Shown here piece after piece: positions 8,973-17,613 of a stretch of 64,000 nt of DNA (the stretch's first letter is position 1; each line of letters starts with the position of its first letter). The stretch comes from Marinimicrobium hydrolyticum (GTDB lineage Bacteria; Pseudomonadota; Gammaproteobacteria; Pseudomonadales; Cellvibrionaceae). The stretch is from positions 434,001 to 498,000 of the forward strand of contig NZ_JAVDDU010000002.1 of assembly GCF_030848505.1 (NCBI RefSeq). Direction: 5' to 3'. The notes under the pieces are model-generated. The model saw only the letters and a program-made list of their open reading frames with translations. It was not told where the DNA came from and made no database searches. Both the position numbers and the translations under genes were made by a program.

Positions 8973-9794
8973 ATGCACAGTGATCTTTCAGCACACAGAG
9001 AAGCAAAGCGTGATGCCGGCAAGGTGTGGCTGGTTGGCGCAGGCCCAGGTGATGCAGAACTGCTAACCGTGAAGGCTGTGCGTGCGATCGAACAAGCGGA
9101 CATTATTTTTTACGATCAGTTGGTCAGTGGCGACATTCGCGCATTGTTCCCGGCGGGTGTACCGGCTCTTTATGTAGGCAAAGCCAAAAATCACCACAGC
9201 ATCGCGCAGGAAGACTTGAACCAACTACTGGTGGATCAAGCAAAAATGGGGTTGCAGGTATGCCGAATCAAAGGCGGTGACCCCTTCGTGTTTGGTCGCG
9301 GTGGCGAAGAGCTTCTGGTGCTGCGCCAAGCCGGTGTCGAGGCGCAAGTCATTCCTGGCATTACCGCCGCTTCGGGATGCAGTGCTAGCGCGGACGTTCC
9401 ACTGACGCACCGAGGCCTCTCCCAAGGCTGCACGTTTGTCACTGCCCACGCGGACAAAGAATTGAATGTGAACTGGCGTGCGCTGGCACAACTGGATCAC
9501 ACACTGGTGTTCTACATGGGTGTGACCCGTGCAAGCACCATTGCTACAGAGCTGAAGCGCGGCGGCATGTCCGCAAGCACACCGGTAGCCATTATCGAAA
9601 AAGGTAGCCGCAAAGATCAACGCGTACTTACAACCACTTTAGCGCAGCTTGCGCAAACAGTTGCCGAGCAGGCAGTGCAATCACCCGCCCTAATTATCGT
9701 TGGCGAAGTGGTTAGCTTGCGAGCGCAACTGCAACCGGAACACTGGCTCTCGATGATGAATCTCGATGACCAGCAGCAACGTCTTTCAGCTTGA
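8973..9794 (+). CDS. cobA: Uroporphyrinogen-III C-methyltransferase (SUMT)
   Basis: Makes precorrin-2 from uroporphyrinogen III using two SAM, the first step to sirohaem for NirB. The 273-aa product carries the family's glycine-rich N-terminal segment VWLVGAGPGDAELLT, the FYDQLVS strand, the KGGDPFVFGRGGEE motif and VIPGITAASG. It is single-domain, with no CysG-type oxidase/chelatase fusion, so precorrin-2 oxidase and ferrochelatase must be encoded elsewhere. I chose the ATG at 8973 because the longer frame begins upstream of the predicted promoter. nirB starts 10 bp after its stop. Confidence 0.94.
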   Translation: MHSDLSAHREAKRDAGKVWLVGAGPGDAELLTVKAVRAIEQADIIFYDQLVSGDIRALFPAGVPALYVGKAKNHHSIAQEDLNQLLVDQAKMGLQVCRIKGGDPFVFGRGGEELLVLRQAGVEAQVIPGITAASGCSASADVPLTHRGLSQGCTFVTAHADKELNVNWRALAQLDHTLVFYMGVTRASTIATELKRGGMSASTPVAIIEKGSRKDQRVLTTTLAQLAQTVAEQAVQSPALIIVGEVVSLRAQLQPEHWLSMMNLDDQQQRLSA

Positions 9795-9804
9795 GGAGTC
9801 ACTG

Positions 9805-12342
9805 ATGAAACAGCGTATTATTGTTGTCGGTAACGGCATGGTCGGTCATAAGTTTATTGAGACCTTGCTCGATACCGCGGAGCAGGATCAGTTTGAGATC
9901 ATTACCTTTTCCGAGGAGCCCCGACTCGCCTACGACCGGGTTAAGCTTAGCAGTTACTTTTCCGGGTCAACCGCAGATGACCTGTCGCTGACCACAGAAG
10001 CTGAGTACCGTGACCGCGGCGTGATCTACACGCTTAACGACAAAGTCGTTGCCATCAACCCGGATAACCGCAGCGTCAGTACCGCCAGTGGCCGCACTGA
10101 AACCTATGACAAACTGGTTTTGGCTACCGGCTCCTACCCTTTTGTGCCGCCCATTCCCGGCGGCGACCAACCCCATTGTTTGGTGTACCGGACCATTGAA
10201 GATCTGGAAGCCATTACCGCTTCGGCCAGTGAGAGCAAAGTAGGTGCGGTTATCGGTGGTGGTCTGTTGGGTCTTGAAGCGGCACATGCCCTGAAGAACC
10301 TGGGCTTGAAAACCCATGTATTGGAATTTTCCAAAGGCTTGATGGCGCGTCAACTGGATGAAGGCGGCGGCCAGCTGCTGATCCGTAAAATTGAAGCCTT
10401 GGGCGTGGATGTTCACACGGGCAAAAACACTCAACGTATTGAAGCCGGCGAGACCTGCCGCTACCGCATGCACTTCGCGGACGAGTCGCACCTGGAAACC
10501 GACATGGTGATCTTCTCTGCAGGCATCCGGCCTCGGGATGAACTGGCTCGTGACTGTGGCCTGGATATGGGCGAGCGCGGCGGCATTGTGATCGACAACA
10601 ACTGCCTGACTTCCCACCCGGATATTTATGCTATTGGTGAGTGCGCTCTCTGGCAAAACCAAATCTTTGGACTGGTTGCGCCTGGCTACCACATGGCCAA
10701 AGTGGCTGTGTCCCACATTCTTAGCGGCGCCGAACAATTTACGGGTGCCGACATGAGCACCAAGCTGAAACTGCTGGGTGTGGATGTGGCCAGTGTCGGT
10801 GACGCTCTGGCGCAAACCCCGGGCGCTCAGTGCTACACCTATAGCGATGGCGTTGCCGAAGTGTACAAACGCTTGGTGGTATCCGCCGACGGCAAGAAAT
10901 TGCTGGGTGCCATACTGGTGGGCGATGCCGAAGCGTACGGCACCTTGCAACAGCTGTGCGTCAACGAGATGGATCTACCCGAATCACCCGAACAATTCAT
11001 TCTGCCCCAAACCGAGGGTGGCGGCGCCGTCATGGGCGTGGATGCTCTCCCCGACACCGCGCAAATCTGCTCCTGCTATGACGTCAGCAAAGGTGACGTA
11101 CGCGAAGCAGTACAGGGTGGCTGCGCGGACATGGCCGGAATCAAATCCTGCACAGGCGCATCTACCGGGTGCGGTGGTTGTACTGCGCTGGTGAAGCAGG
11201 TCATGGACGCGGAGCTAAGCTCCATGGGTGTGGAAGTGAACAACCACCTGTGTGAGCACTTTCAGTACAGCCGGCAGGAGCTGGCCGATATCGTGCGCGT
11301 GAAGAAAATCAAAACCTTTGACGAACTGCTGGACAGTCATGGCCAGGGGCTTGGTTGCGACATTTGTAAGCCAACTGTCGGCTCCATTTTGGCCTCCTTT
11401 TGGAACGAATACGTGCTGGATGACAAGCACATTGGCCTGCAGGACACCAACGATATCTACTTGGGCAACATGCAGAAAGACGGTACTTACTCTATCGTAC
11501 CGCGCATTGCTGGCGGTGAGATCACACCGGACAAACTGGTCGTGTTGGGCGAGGTCGCCAAAGAGTACAACCTTTATACAAAAATCACCGGTGGTCAGCG
11601 CATCGACTTGTTCGGCGCTCAGTTGCACGAACTGCCTGAGATATGGCGCAAGCTGGTGGACGCCGGTTTCGAAACCGGCCACGCCTACGGCAAGTCAGTG
11701 CGCACGGTTAAGTCATGTGTGGGTAGCACATGGTGCCGCTACGGGGTTCAGGACAGTGTTGATATGGCGATTGCCATTGAGAACCGTTACAAGGGCTTAC
11801 GTTCACCACACAAACTGAAATTTGCTGTATCCGGTTGTACCCGCGAATGTGCGGAAGCGCAATCCAAGGACATCGGTGTAATCGCCACCGAGAAAGGTTG
11901 GAACCTGTACGTGTGCGGTAACGGCGGCATGCGTCCCCGCCATGCTGATTTGTTCGCGACGGATCTCGACGACGATACGCTAATCAAGTACATCGATCGG
12001 GTCCTCATGTTCTACGTCCGAACGGCAGATCGCCTACAGCGCACGTCTGTCTGGCTGGAAAACCTGGAAGGCGGCTTGGACTATCTGCGCGAGGTTGTCA
12101 TCGAAGACAAGCTGAAGATCGGCCAAGAGCTGGAAGACGACATGACCAGTAACTTAGCCAACTACCAATGCGAGTGGAAGACCACTCTGGAAGACCCGGA
12201 GAAACTCAAGCGCTTCCGCCACTTTATCAATAGCGATGAACAAGACAACAACCTGGCCTACGTCGCCGAGCGCGGTCAACGCCGACCAGCTACCGAAGAG
12301 GAACGGAAAAATAACATTCCTCTGGTGGAACTGAACGGCTAA
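9805..12342 (+). CDS. nirB: NADH-dependent nitrite reductase large subunit NirB
   Basis: Reduces nitrite to ammonium in the cytoplasm with NADH, FAD, iron-sulfur clusters and sirohaem. Domains in order: pyridine nucleotide-disulfide oxidoreductase (IIVVGNGMVGHKF at the start, second Rossmann motif VIGGGLLGLEAA), two BFD-like [2Fe-2S] segments (ICSCYDV...STGCGGC and GQGLGCDICKP), then nitrite/sulfite reductase half-domains and the sirohaem/[4Fe-4S] motif CVGSTWC...SGCTREC. The true start is the ATG at 9805 (MKQRIIVVG) behind GAGGAG, not the upstream frame start at 9766 inside cobA. 845 aa is normal. Confidence 0.96.
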   Translation: MKQRIIVVGNGMVGHKFIETLLDTAEQDQFEIITFSEEPRLAYDRVKLSSYFSGSTADDLSLTTEAEYRDRGVIYTLNDKVVAINPDNRSVSTASGRTETYDKLVLATGSYPFVPPIPGGDQPHCLVYRTIEDLEAITASASESKVGAVIGGGLLGLEAAHALKNLGLKTHVLEFSKGLMARQLDEGGGQLLIRKIEALGVDVHTGKNTQRIEAGETCRYRMHFADESHLETDMVIFSAGIRPRDELARDCGLDMGERGGIVIDNNCLTSHPDIYAIGECALWQNQIFGLVAPGYHMAKVAVSHILSGAEQFTGADMSTKLKLLGVDVASVGDALAQTPGAQCYTYSDGVAEVYKRLVVSADGKKLLGAILVGDAEAYGTLQQLCVNEMDLPESPEQFILPQTEGGGAVMGVDALPDTAQICSCYDVSKGDVREAVQGGCADMAGIKSCTGASTGCGGCTALVKQVMDAELSSMGVEVNNHLCEHFQYSRQELADIVRVKKIKTFDELLDSHGQGLGCDICKPTVGSILASFWNEYVLDDKHIGLQDTNDIYLGNMQKDGTYSIVPRIAGGEITPDKLVVLGEVAKEYNLYTKITGGQRIDLFGAQLHELPEIWRKLVDAGFETGHAYGKSVRTVKSCVGSTWCRYGVQDSVDMAIAIENRYKGLRSPHKLKFAVSGCTRECAEAQSKDIGVIATEKGWNLYVCGNGGMRPRHADLFATDLDDDTLIKYIDRVLMFYVRTADRLQRTSVWLENLEGGLDYLREVVIEDKLKIGQELEDDMTSNLANYQCEWKTTLEDPEKLKRFRHFINSDEQDNNLAYVAERGQRRPATEEERKNNIPLVELNG

Positions 12343-12372
12343 TTGTTGAACCCTTAATTAAAGGAGCAGAAC

Positions 12373-12741
12373 ATGAACTCAGTTAACAGCGCTGCCGCTG
12401 AAGCGATCATCACGGAAGCCCCCTGGGTGGATGTGTGCGAGCTAACAGACTTGGCACCCAACACCGGAATTTGTGCGTTGATCAATCAGCAGCAAATTGC
12501 CCTTTTGTATTCCAGCCGTTTGGATGAGGTGTTCGCCATTGGGAACTACGATCCCATCGGTAAAGCCAACGTTCTTTCGCGCGGAATTATCGGTTCCATT
12601 GGGGATGCGGTGGTGGTGGCCTCGCCCCTTTACAAGCAACACTTCGACCTGCGCACTGGAGAGTGCCTGGAATCCCCTGAACACAAGGTAAACGTTTATC
12701 CCGTACAGGTGATTGACGGGAAAGTACAAGTACAAATCTAA
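12373..12741 (+). CDS. nirD: Nitrite reductase small subunit NirD
   Basis: 122-aa Rieske-fold partner of NirB. It has the NirD-type sequence (ALINQQQIALLY, FAIGNYDPIGKANVLSRGI, HFDLRTGECL) and lacks the Cys/His ligands of true Rieske proteins, as is normal for NirD. A good AAAGGAG ribosome binding site precedes the ATG. It is the last gene of the cobA-nirB-nirD unit and is followed within 50 bp by a strong terminator. Confidence 0.94.
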   Translation: MNSVNSAAAEAIITEAPWVDVCELTDLAPNTGICALINQQQIALLYSSRLDEVFAIGNYDPIGKANVLSRGIIGSIGDAVVVASPLYKQHFDLRTGECLESPEHKVNVYPVQVIDGKVQVQI

Positions 12742-12786
12742 CGTTTACCCTCCCTTCTTCTTCATTGCTTCATGAAGTCGACCTCC

Positions 12787-12812
12787 GGGGCAGCTTGCTG
12801 CCCCCTTTTTTT
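12787..12812 (+). terminator. Rho-independent terminator of cobA-nirB-nirD
   Basis: GGGGCAGC-TT-GCTGCCCC stem (12787-12804) followed by a run of seven T. It stands 46 bp after the nirD stop. Confidence 0.88.
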
Positions 12813-12934
12813 GTGCGCTCGTAAAACCGCTGCCCTATGTATTGGCTTATCACCCCGCGTAAGAATCCGTCACCCCCTTTGAATGCGTACGGTTGTCCAA
12901 ATAGTGAACTAAGCTGCTTCGTAAGCCAGTCCTC

Positions 12935-13040
12935 GGGCCGCGCAGGGTGAGTGTTCAGCAAACGTCGTAACCCCCTCCCTGGGGACTGCCTCAAAAGGTC
13001 CCTCTTTTGAGGCTTGCTGAACACTCACCCTACGCGTCCC
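12935..13040. repeat. Three-stem palindromic repeat, copy A
   Basis: A 106-bp element with a near-perfect inverted repeat of 27 bp (12935-12961 against 13014-13040, inner 17 bp exact: GGGTGAGTGTTCAGCAA). Inside it are a CCCC/GGGG stem and a perfect 10-bp stem GCCTCAAAAG/CTTTTGAGGC at 12988-13013. A second copy of the same length lies at 17454-17559. The inside is almost invariant between copies, and one pair in the outer stem differs by a compensated change (C-G against T-A). Confidence 0.85.
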
Positions 13041-13139
13041 ACCTTGCATCAGGCCATTGAGCTCATTTCCAGTCTCCCACCCCATTGCCAGCGACAGCGG
13101 GGAGTCCAAGGTAAGAATGAGTTAGTTTCGGTTAGGAAG

Positions 13140-13256
13140 GCGATTCGCAGGAGGCTTTTCGAAACTCTCACAAGAGGGAGCTTGCGGCCGGCGCTCCGGT
13201 GGGAGAGCCCCCAGGGATGGGTCCACGGCGTTTTCGAAAAGCCTCGTGGGAAGCGC
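13140..13256. repeat. Second palindromic element with imperfect 25-bp ends
   Basis: Ends 13140-13164 and 13232-13256 are inverted copies (core GAGGCTTTTCGAAA exact; outer GGCG-TTC-CA partly matched). The 67-bp interior has its own inverted segments (GGAGC/GCTCC). It is unrelated in sequence to copy A beside it. With no coding potential it looks like a MITE or REP-type element; only one copy is seen in this window. Confidence 0.6.
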
Positions 13257-13400
13257 CTGGGATTGACCTTACGAAGTGCATCGCCAGCAGTTAGGTCTTC
13301 GAGTTTCTGATTTACATAACTGGTGCAAGGCCAAGCAATTCGTGGACCTACACCATCTACCTAAATTATTCCGGACAACAGCGTCTGCTAAAAGCTGATT

Positions 13401-13601
13401 TTAACGCCGGAAGAAGAGCGCCAAAACAGACAGAAGTACGCTAACAAGAATCATGGTGGTGATGGGGAAAAAGAACGTAAAGCCTTCGCGGCGAATAATT
13501 ATATCGCCGGGCAGTCGTCCCAGAGGAATGTGCTTCAACCATGGCCAGAGTAGTGCCACCAAAATCAGTGTCACTCCGAGAATGACCAAAACTTTCTGCA
13601 T
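13401..13601 (-). CDS. DUF2905-family small inner-membrane protein
   Basis: 66-aa protein with two hydrophobic helices (about residues 4-20 and 43-62) separated by the family hallmark HIPLGRLPGDIIIRREGFTFFFPI. DUF2905 proteins are widespread and uncharacterised. It lies 69 bp downstream of dbpA on the same strand and may be its last co-transcribed gene. Confidence 0.85.
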   Translation of the reverse strand: MQKVLVILGVTLILVALLWPWLKHIPLGRLPGDIIIRREGFTFFFPITTMILVSVLLSVLALFFRR

Positions 13602-13670
13602 ACATTCCCCCTCTTTGCGTTAACTCGACAACGCCAATGCTAGCACGATCGAAACACGGGACCGATTGGG

Positions 13671-15074
13671 TCAGCTGTCCACTCGACGAACCCGAAATGA
13701 TCGTCCTTTTAATTTACCCTGACTGAGCTTATCCAGAGCGTCGTCTAGGACGCGCCGACTGACCGCCACTAACGCACTGGAATCACTGATGACAATTTTC
13801 CCCACCTGGTCACCCTTAATGCCACCGGCTCCGGTTAGCGCACCAAGAATGTCGCCGGGGCGTAGCTTTTGTTTTTTACCCGCACCAATTTGCAACGTCA
13901 CCATGGGCGGTAAATAAGCGGGCTCGCCAAGCAACGCGCGTGGCGGTAATGGCACCTTGTCGATCTGTGCACCTAAGTAGGCTTCGAGCCGCTCCACCTT
14001 GCCGGCTTCACGTTCGATCGCTAGTGAACAGGCACGCCCGCTTCCGCCAGCACGGCCGGTGCGTCCTATGCGGTGCACATGCACCTCTGGCTCGCGTGCT
14101 AAATGGTAGTTGATCACCGCGTCCAGCTTTTCAATATCCAGACCACGAGCGGCCACATCGGTGGCCACCAATACTGAGGCGCTGCGGTTAGTAAACAACG
14201 ACAGCGTGCGGTCCCGGTCGTTTTGCTCCAAGTCACCGTGCAAAGCCAAAGCCTTAAAACCGCTGCGGCGTAACTCTTCGGCCAGCTCGCGTGTTTCGCG
14301 CTTGGTGTTACAAAACACCAGTGCCGATTCCGGTCTTAGCGTCAGCAAAAGCAAGCGTACCGCCACGCTGCGTTCGGCGTCGTCACTGAGCCAATACAAC
14401 TCCTGACGAATGGTTGCTTCCGTGTGTGTGTTAGTCACGGTAATCCGCTCTGGGTCGCGGGTAACTCGCGCTGAAATGTCCGATATTTCGTCAGGATAAG
14501 TGGCACTGAACAACAGCGTTTGCCGGTTCGTCGGCACATACTCGGCGATCTTATCCAGGGATTCCTGAAACCCCATGTCCAACATACGATCCGCTTCATC
14601 CAAAACAAAAGTGGTCAACGACTCCAGGCTTAGGGTTTGTTTGCGCAGATGTTCTTCGACACGTCCAGGAGTGCCGACAATAATGTGGGCGCCGTGGCTC
14701 AAGGAATGGATTTGCGGGCCGAATGGCGTACCGCCGCACAGCGTCAGAATTTTAATGTTGTGGAGCAACCTGCCCAACTGCCGCAGCTCCCTAGCCACTT
14801 GGTCTGCCAACTCCCGAGTTGGGCAGAGCACCAGAGCCTGAATGCGAAACCGACTAACGTCCAGGTTTTGCAACACCGCCAGCCCAAACGCGGCGGTCTT
14901 ACCTGAGCCGGTTTTGGCCTGAGCAATCACGTCTCGCCCAGCCAGAACATGGGGTAGGCTTTGCGCCTGGATCGGGGTCATGGTGGCGTAGCCCAGAGCG
15001 TCGAGGTTTTTAAGTAACTCAGGCTTTAGGGACAGGGAGGCGAAAGCGGTTTCACTCATGGAATTTTCGTTCAT
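13671..15074 (-). CDS. dbpA: ATP-dependent RNA helicase DbpA (DEAD-box)
   Basis: DEAD-box helicase acting on 23S rRNA hairpin 92 during 50S assembly in the known family. Helicase motifs: Q motif near TMTPIQAQSLP, Walker A AKTGSGKTAA, PTRELA, GTPGR, DEADRMLDMGF, SAT, and the final HRIGRTGRAGG. The C-terminal RNA-binding domain (KQKLRPGDILGALTG, ending KLKGRSFRVRRV) is specific to DbpA. 467 aa compares with 457 in E. coli. An alternative ATG lies 15 bp downstream. It sits 99 bp after the cold-shock gene, separated from it by a terminator. Confidence 0.95.
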   Translation of the reverse strand: MNENSMSETAFASLSLKPELLKNLDALGYATMTPIQAQSLPHVLAGRDVIAQAKTGSGKTAAFGLAVLQNLDVSRFRIQALVLCPTRELADQVARELRQLGRLLHNIKILTLCGGTPFGPQIHSLSHGAHIIVGTPGRVEEHLRKQTLSLESLTTFVLDEADRMLDMGFQESLDKIAEYVPTNRQTLLFSATYPDEISDISARVTRDPERITVTNTHTEATIRQELYWLSDDAERSVAVRLLLLTLRPESALVFCNTKRETRELAEELRRSGFKALALHGDLEQNDRDRTLSLFTNRSASVLVATDVAARGLDIEKLDAVINYHLAREPEVHVHRIGRTGRAGGSGRACSLAIEREAGKVERLEAYLGAQIDKVPLPPRALLGEPAYLPPMVTLQIGAGKKQKLRPGDILGALTGAGGIKGDQVGKIVISDSSALVAVSRRVLDDALDKLSQGKLKGRSFRVRRVDS

Positions 15075-15100
15075 TGCGGTACCAATAAAGAATCAGGCAT

Positions 15101-15132
15101 AAAAAAAGGGCAGAACCCGAAGGCTCCACCCC
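15101..15132 (-). terminator. Terminator of the cold-shock gene
   Basis: On the minus strand a GGGTGGAGCC/GGTTCTGCCC stem with a TTCG loop is followed by seven T. It lies 42 bp after the csp stop codon and upstream of dbpA. Confidence 0.82.
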
Positions 15133-15173
15133 TTTCTCGATCGAGCTCACCATTGGTGAGCCCGGCGCTGTTT

Positions 15174-15380
15174 TTAGGCAGCTACGATGTTTTCGGCCTG
15201 AGGACCTTTTTGACCTTGAGTTACGGTAAAGGTAACTTTTTGGCCTTCGGCCAGGGTTTTGAAGCCTGAACCAGAGATGGCGCTAAAATGGGCGAAAACG
15301 TCGGGACCAGATTCTTGCTCGATAAAGCCAAAACCTTTTGCTTCGTTAAACCATTTTACGGTGCCAGTTACTGTAGACAT
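15174..15380 (-). CDS. CspA-family cold-shock protein
   Basis: 68-aa single cold-shock domain. RNP1-type KGFGFIEQ and RNP2-type VFAHFSAI motifs are visible, as is the invariant start [15 protein letters not shown]. It acts as an RNA chaperone. The leader upstream contains a 16-bp palindrome GACCTCAAGTGAGGTC (15411-15426) which could form a hairpin in a long 5' UTR of the kind that controls cold-shock mRNAs; that role is inferred. The paralogue identity (cspA, cspD and so on) cannot be fixed. Confidence 0.94.
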   Translation of the reverse strand: MSTVTGTVKWFNEAKGFGFIEQESGPDVFAHFSAISGSGFKTLAEGQKVTFTVTQGQKGPQAENIVAA

Positions 15381-15620
15381 AGTCTTTTCCTATTCATCAA
15401 AAGTTGAGTTGACCTCAAGTGAGGTCGTGGTGCTAGAAATGTGCTTCTACTTATGACGTACAGGACGATAACTACAGGTAGGACATCGAAATGATTTTGC
15501 ATAAATATCAGGCTTACTTTCAAGCTGTTCCCATAGTAACGCGTTCTACTGCCCTGTCAAGTTTTTTTAATTGGCGGCGGCGCTGATTCTCTGAACAGGC
15601 CGCCGCGCCTAGGACCGCGG

Positions 15621-16544
15621 TCAAAGACCCGCGGATTGCGGCGACGCCACTTCGAGTTCAGCGGCGATTTCAGAGGCGCGTTGGCGCTCATAGTTCAAAG
15701 CAGCAGCGGCAACATTGCCCCCCACACCGGTTTCCAACCAACGGCGAATACGACCAGAATCACCCAGTGGAGTGCGCGTTCCCAGAGAGTCCAACAGGAC
15801 AACAACGTGAGGTTCGCCGCCCATTTCCGCGATCATGACCAGGCATCGCCCAGAGGCGTTCAGGTAACCGGTTTTGCTCAAAGACACATCCCAACGGCCG
15901 CTGCGCACCAAGGGGTTGGTGTTGCCAAACTGTAAACCATAGCGGGGGCCGCGAAACTGAACCCACCGGCCAGAGCTGGTCGAGAGTTCACGAATAAGCG
16001 GATACTCGTAAGCGGCATTAGCCAACTTAACCAAGTCGCTGGCGGTGGACACGTTGGCGTCGGATAAGCCCGTGGAGTCTACAAAATGCGTGTTATTCAT
16101 GCCCAAAGCGCGCGCTTTCGCGTTCATTGCCTCAATAAATGCTTCATAACCTTCTGGGTGATGGCGAGCTAAAAGGTAAGCGGCGCGATTTTCGGATGAC
16201 ATAAGCGCCAAGTGCAAAAGATCACGCCGTGTGGCCTCGGACTCCAAACGAATTCGGGAGAATGCATTCACCGGAGCAGGACGAGCCCGTTTAACCACCG
16301 GCAGCCATGCATCAAGATCCTGTTCCGATTCGAGCACGACCAGAGCCGTCATTAATTTGGTAATGGAAGCGATGGGCATCACCCAATCGCCACGCTTTGA
16401 AAACTCTGGTTCATCCGAACCCAGTCGCGCAACTGCTGCGCTTACGGAGGCCAGTTGCAAGGCGTTTGCGTCGCGCTCGCTGGCAAAAACGGAACCGGTG
16501 GAAAGGCCGCTGATCAGCAAGGCCCAAAGAAAGAATCTGCTCAC
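15621..16544 (-). CDS. pbpG: D-alanyl-D-alanine endopeptidase PBP7
   Basis: Periplasmic low-molecular-weight penicillin-binding protein that cuts D-Ala-meso-DAP cross-links. A signal peptide (first 22 or so residues, ending SVFASE) precedes the three catalytic motifs: SITK (about residue 60), SEN in MSSENRAA (about 117) and KTG in LSKTGYLN (about 225). The 307-aa length matches PbpG. The start is GTG. It lies downstream of lspA on the same strand with a 136-bp gap. Confidence 0.9.
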   Translation of the reverse strand: MSRFFLWALLISGLSTGSVFASERDANALQLASVSAAVARLGSDEPEFSKRGDWVMPIASITKLMTALVVLESEQDLDAWLPVVKRARPAPVNAFSRIRLESEATRRDLLHLALMSSENRAAYLLARHHPEGYEAFIEAMNAKARALGMNNTHFVDSTGLSDANVSTASDLVKLANAAYEYPLIRELSTSSGRWVQFRGPRYGLQFGNTNPLVRSGRWDVSLSKTGYLNASGRCLVMIAEMGGEPHVVVLLDSLGTRTPLGDSGRIRRWLETGVGGNVAAAALNYERQRASEIAAELEVASPQSAGL

Positions 16545-16680
16545 TTCAAATACCCTAAATGTAAACTGCTTCGCAGGTTATACCAATCCCGGGATTTTTA
16601 CGACACGTCTCCTTTGCGCAGGCGAAGCATAAACCAAAAAAGGGTTAAAAGAAGTGGTGCAAGATCACACTGCGATGCAA

Positions 16681-17172
16681 TCAGGCGGGAGGTGTTTCAC
16701 GCGGGCGAGAGAAGATCACAATAACTAAACCGAGCAAAATCGCCATGTCGGCAATATTGAAAATACCCGTGCGCAACGGGCCCAACCCCATGTTGATAAA
16801 ATCAATTACAGCGCCGTTATTGAACAGCCGATCGTAAAAGTTGCTTAGGCCACCCGCAAAGAGCAGAGATAAGCCGGCAATTGACGCGCGATTCAACTGG
16901 CGGCTTGCCAGCATATAGGCCACCAACCCCAGCAAAAACACCCCCACCATCACCACAAAAAGCGAGAAACGCAGCTCCGGCGAGAGATTGCTCCCCAAAC
17001 CGAGAAAGGCCCCCCTATTCTCGGCATAGCCAATCCGTACCGTATCGAACAGAAAGCTATAAACCTCGCCCCGGGGCAGGTATTCCGCCGCCAATACCTT
17101 GGTGACTTGATCGCAACCGACGGTCAGCAGGGATATGGCCGCGATCAAGGCGATTCTTGCACTGGTTTTCAT
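16681..17172 (-). CDS. lspA: Signal peptidase II (prolipoprotein peptidase)
   Basis: 163-aa inner-membrane aspartyl peptidase that cleaves lipoprotein signal peptides. Family motifs are all present: CDQVTK, ENRGAFLGLG, FAGGLSNFYDRL (first catalytic Asp region) and VIDFINM...FNIADMAIL (second catalytic Asp), with four hydrophobic helices. The start is the ATG at 17172 (MKTSARIAL); the open frame continues upstream to 17829 only because a repeat-rich region happens to lack stops. Unlike the usual ileS-lspA arrangement it stands alone, so it may be a second copy. Confidence 0.85.
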   Translation of the reverse strand: MKTSARIALIAAISLLTVGCDQVTKVLAAEYLPRGEVYSFLFDTVRIGYAENRGAFLGLGSNLSPELRFSLFVVMVGVFLLGLVAYMLASRQLNRASIAGLSLLFAGGLSNFYDRLFNNGAVIDFINMGLGPLRTGIFNIADMAILLGLVIVIFSRPRETPPA

Positions 17173-17289
17173 GGATTTGTCTCTAACGGCTTCGAAATAC
17201 ACGGCGGGTAGATTAACTGTCGGCGTCCGAAAGGGAAAGCGCTGTAAGCGGCTATGGGACAGCGCTTGGGATGGGGAGTTCTGGGCGTT

Positions 17290-17400
17290 TAGGCTCTCCT
17301 CTACTAGGTAGGCGTCGCCTCTGACCCTGTTGTCCTCGCGCAAGCGGGGACCCATATATAGCCGATCCTCAGCCAGTTGCTCATGGATTCCCGTCTTCGC
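17290..17400. repeat. Dispersed-repeat-like sequence
   Basis: The stretch reading CTCGCGCAAGCGGGGACCC...GGATTCCCGTCTTCGCGC resembles the short interspersed repeats of proteobacterial genomes whose chance translations read like GIHEQL/GPRLREDN. No second copy is present in this window, so the call rests on general familiarity. Confidence 0.35.
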
Positions 17401-17453
17401 GCACTGTTGTCTGGAATAAATAGTCGAATTAACCACTCCGTAAGCTAGCCCCC

Positions 17454-17559
17454 GGGCCGTGCAGGATGAGTGTTCAGCAAACGTCGTAAACCCCTCCCTG
17501 GGGACTGCCTCAAAAGGTCCCTCTTTTGAGGCTTGCTGAACACTCACCCTGCACACCCC
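17454..17559. repeat. Three-stem palindromic repeat, copy B
   Basis: Same 106-bp architecture as copy A: outer arms 17454-17480 and 17533-17559, and the same internal GCCTCAAAAG/CTTTTGAGGC stem. Similarity continues into the left flank (CGTAAGC-AG-CC and an AATAGT block), so the homologous unit may be about 150 bp. It lies upstream of lspA in DNA without genes. Confidence 0.85.
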
Positions 17560-17613
17560 CAGTAGCCTTAGACTATGGGCATTCTTTTCTCTAACCCAAA
17601 GGCAGGATGCCTT

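Larger units (their letters stand above)
12742..13400. other. Gene-free spacer between nirD and the DUF2905 gene
   Basis: The 659-bp spacer holds the nirD terminator and two palindromic elements described separately. Open frames across it on both strands read through the repeats (for example a minus-strand frame containing RRLLNTHPA) and are judged to be artefacts. The stretch 13260-13400 shows nothing recognisable. Confidence 0.6.

Noticed and set aside
12770-13310. Several frames across the nirD-DUF2905 spacer on both strands
   Set aside because: They read through palindromic repeats; similar chance frames occur over copy B. No ribosome binding site or family likeness.
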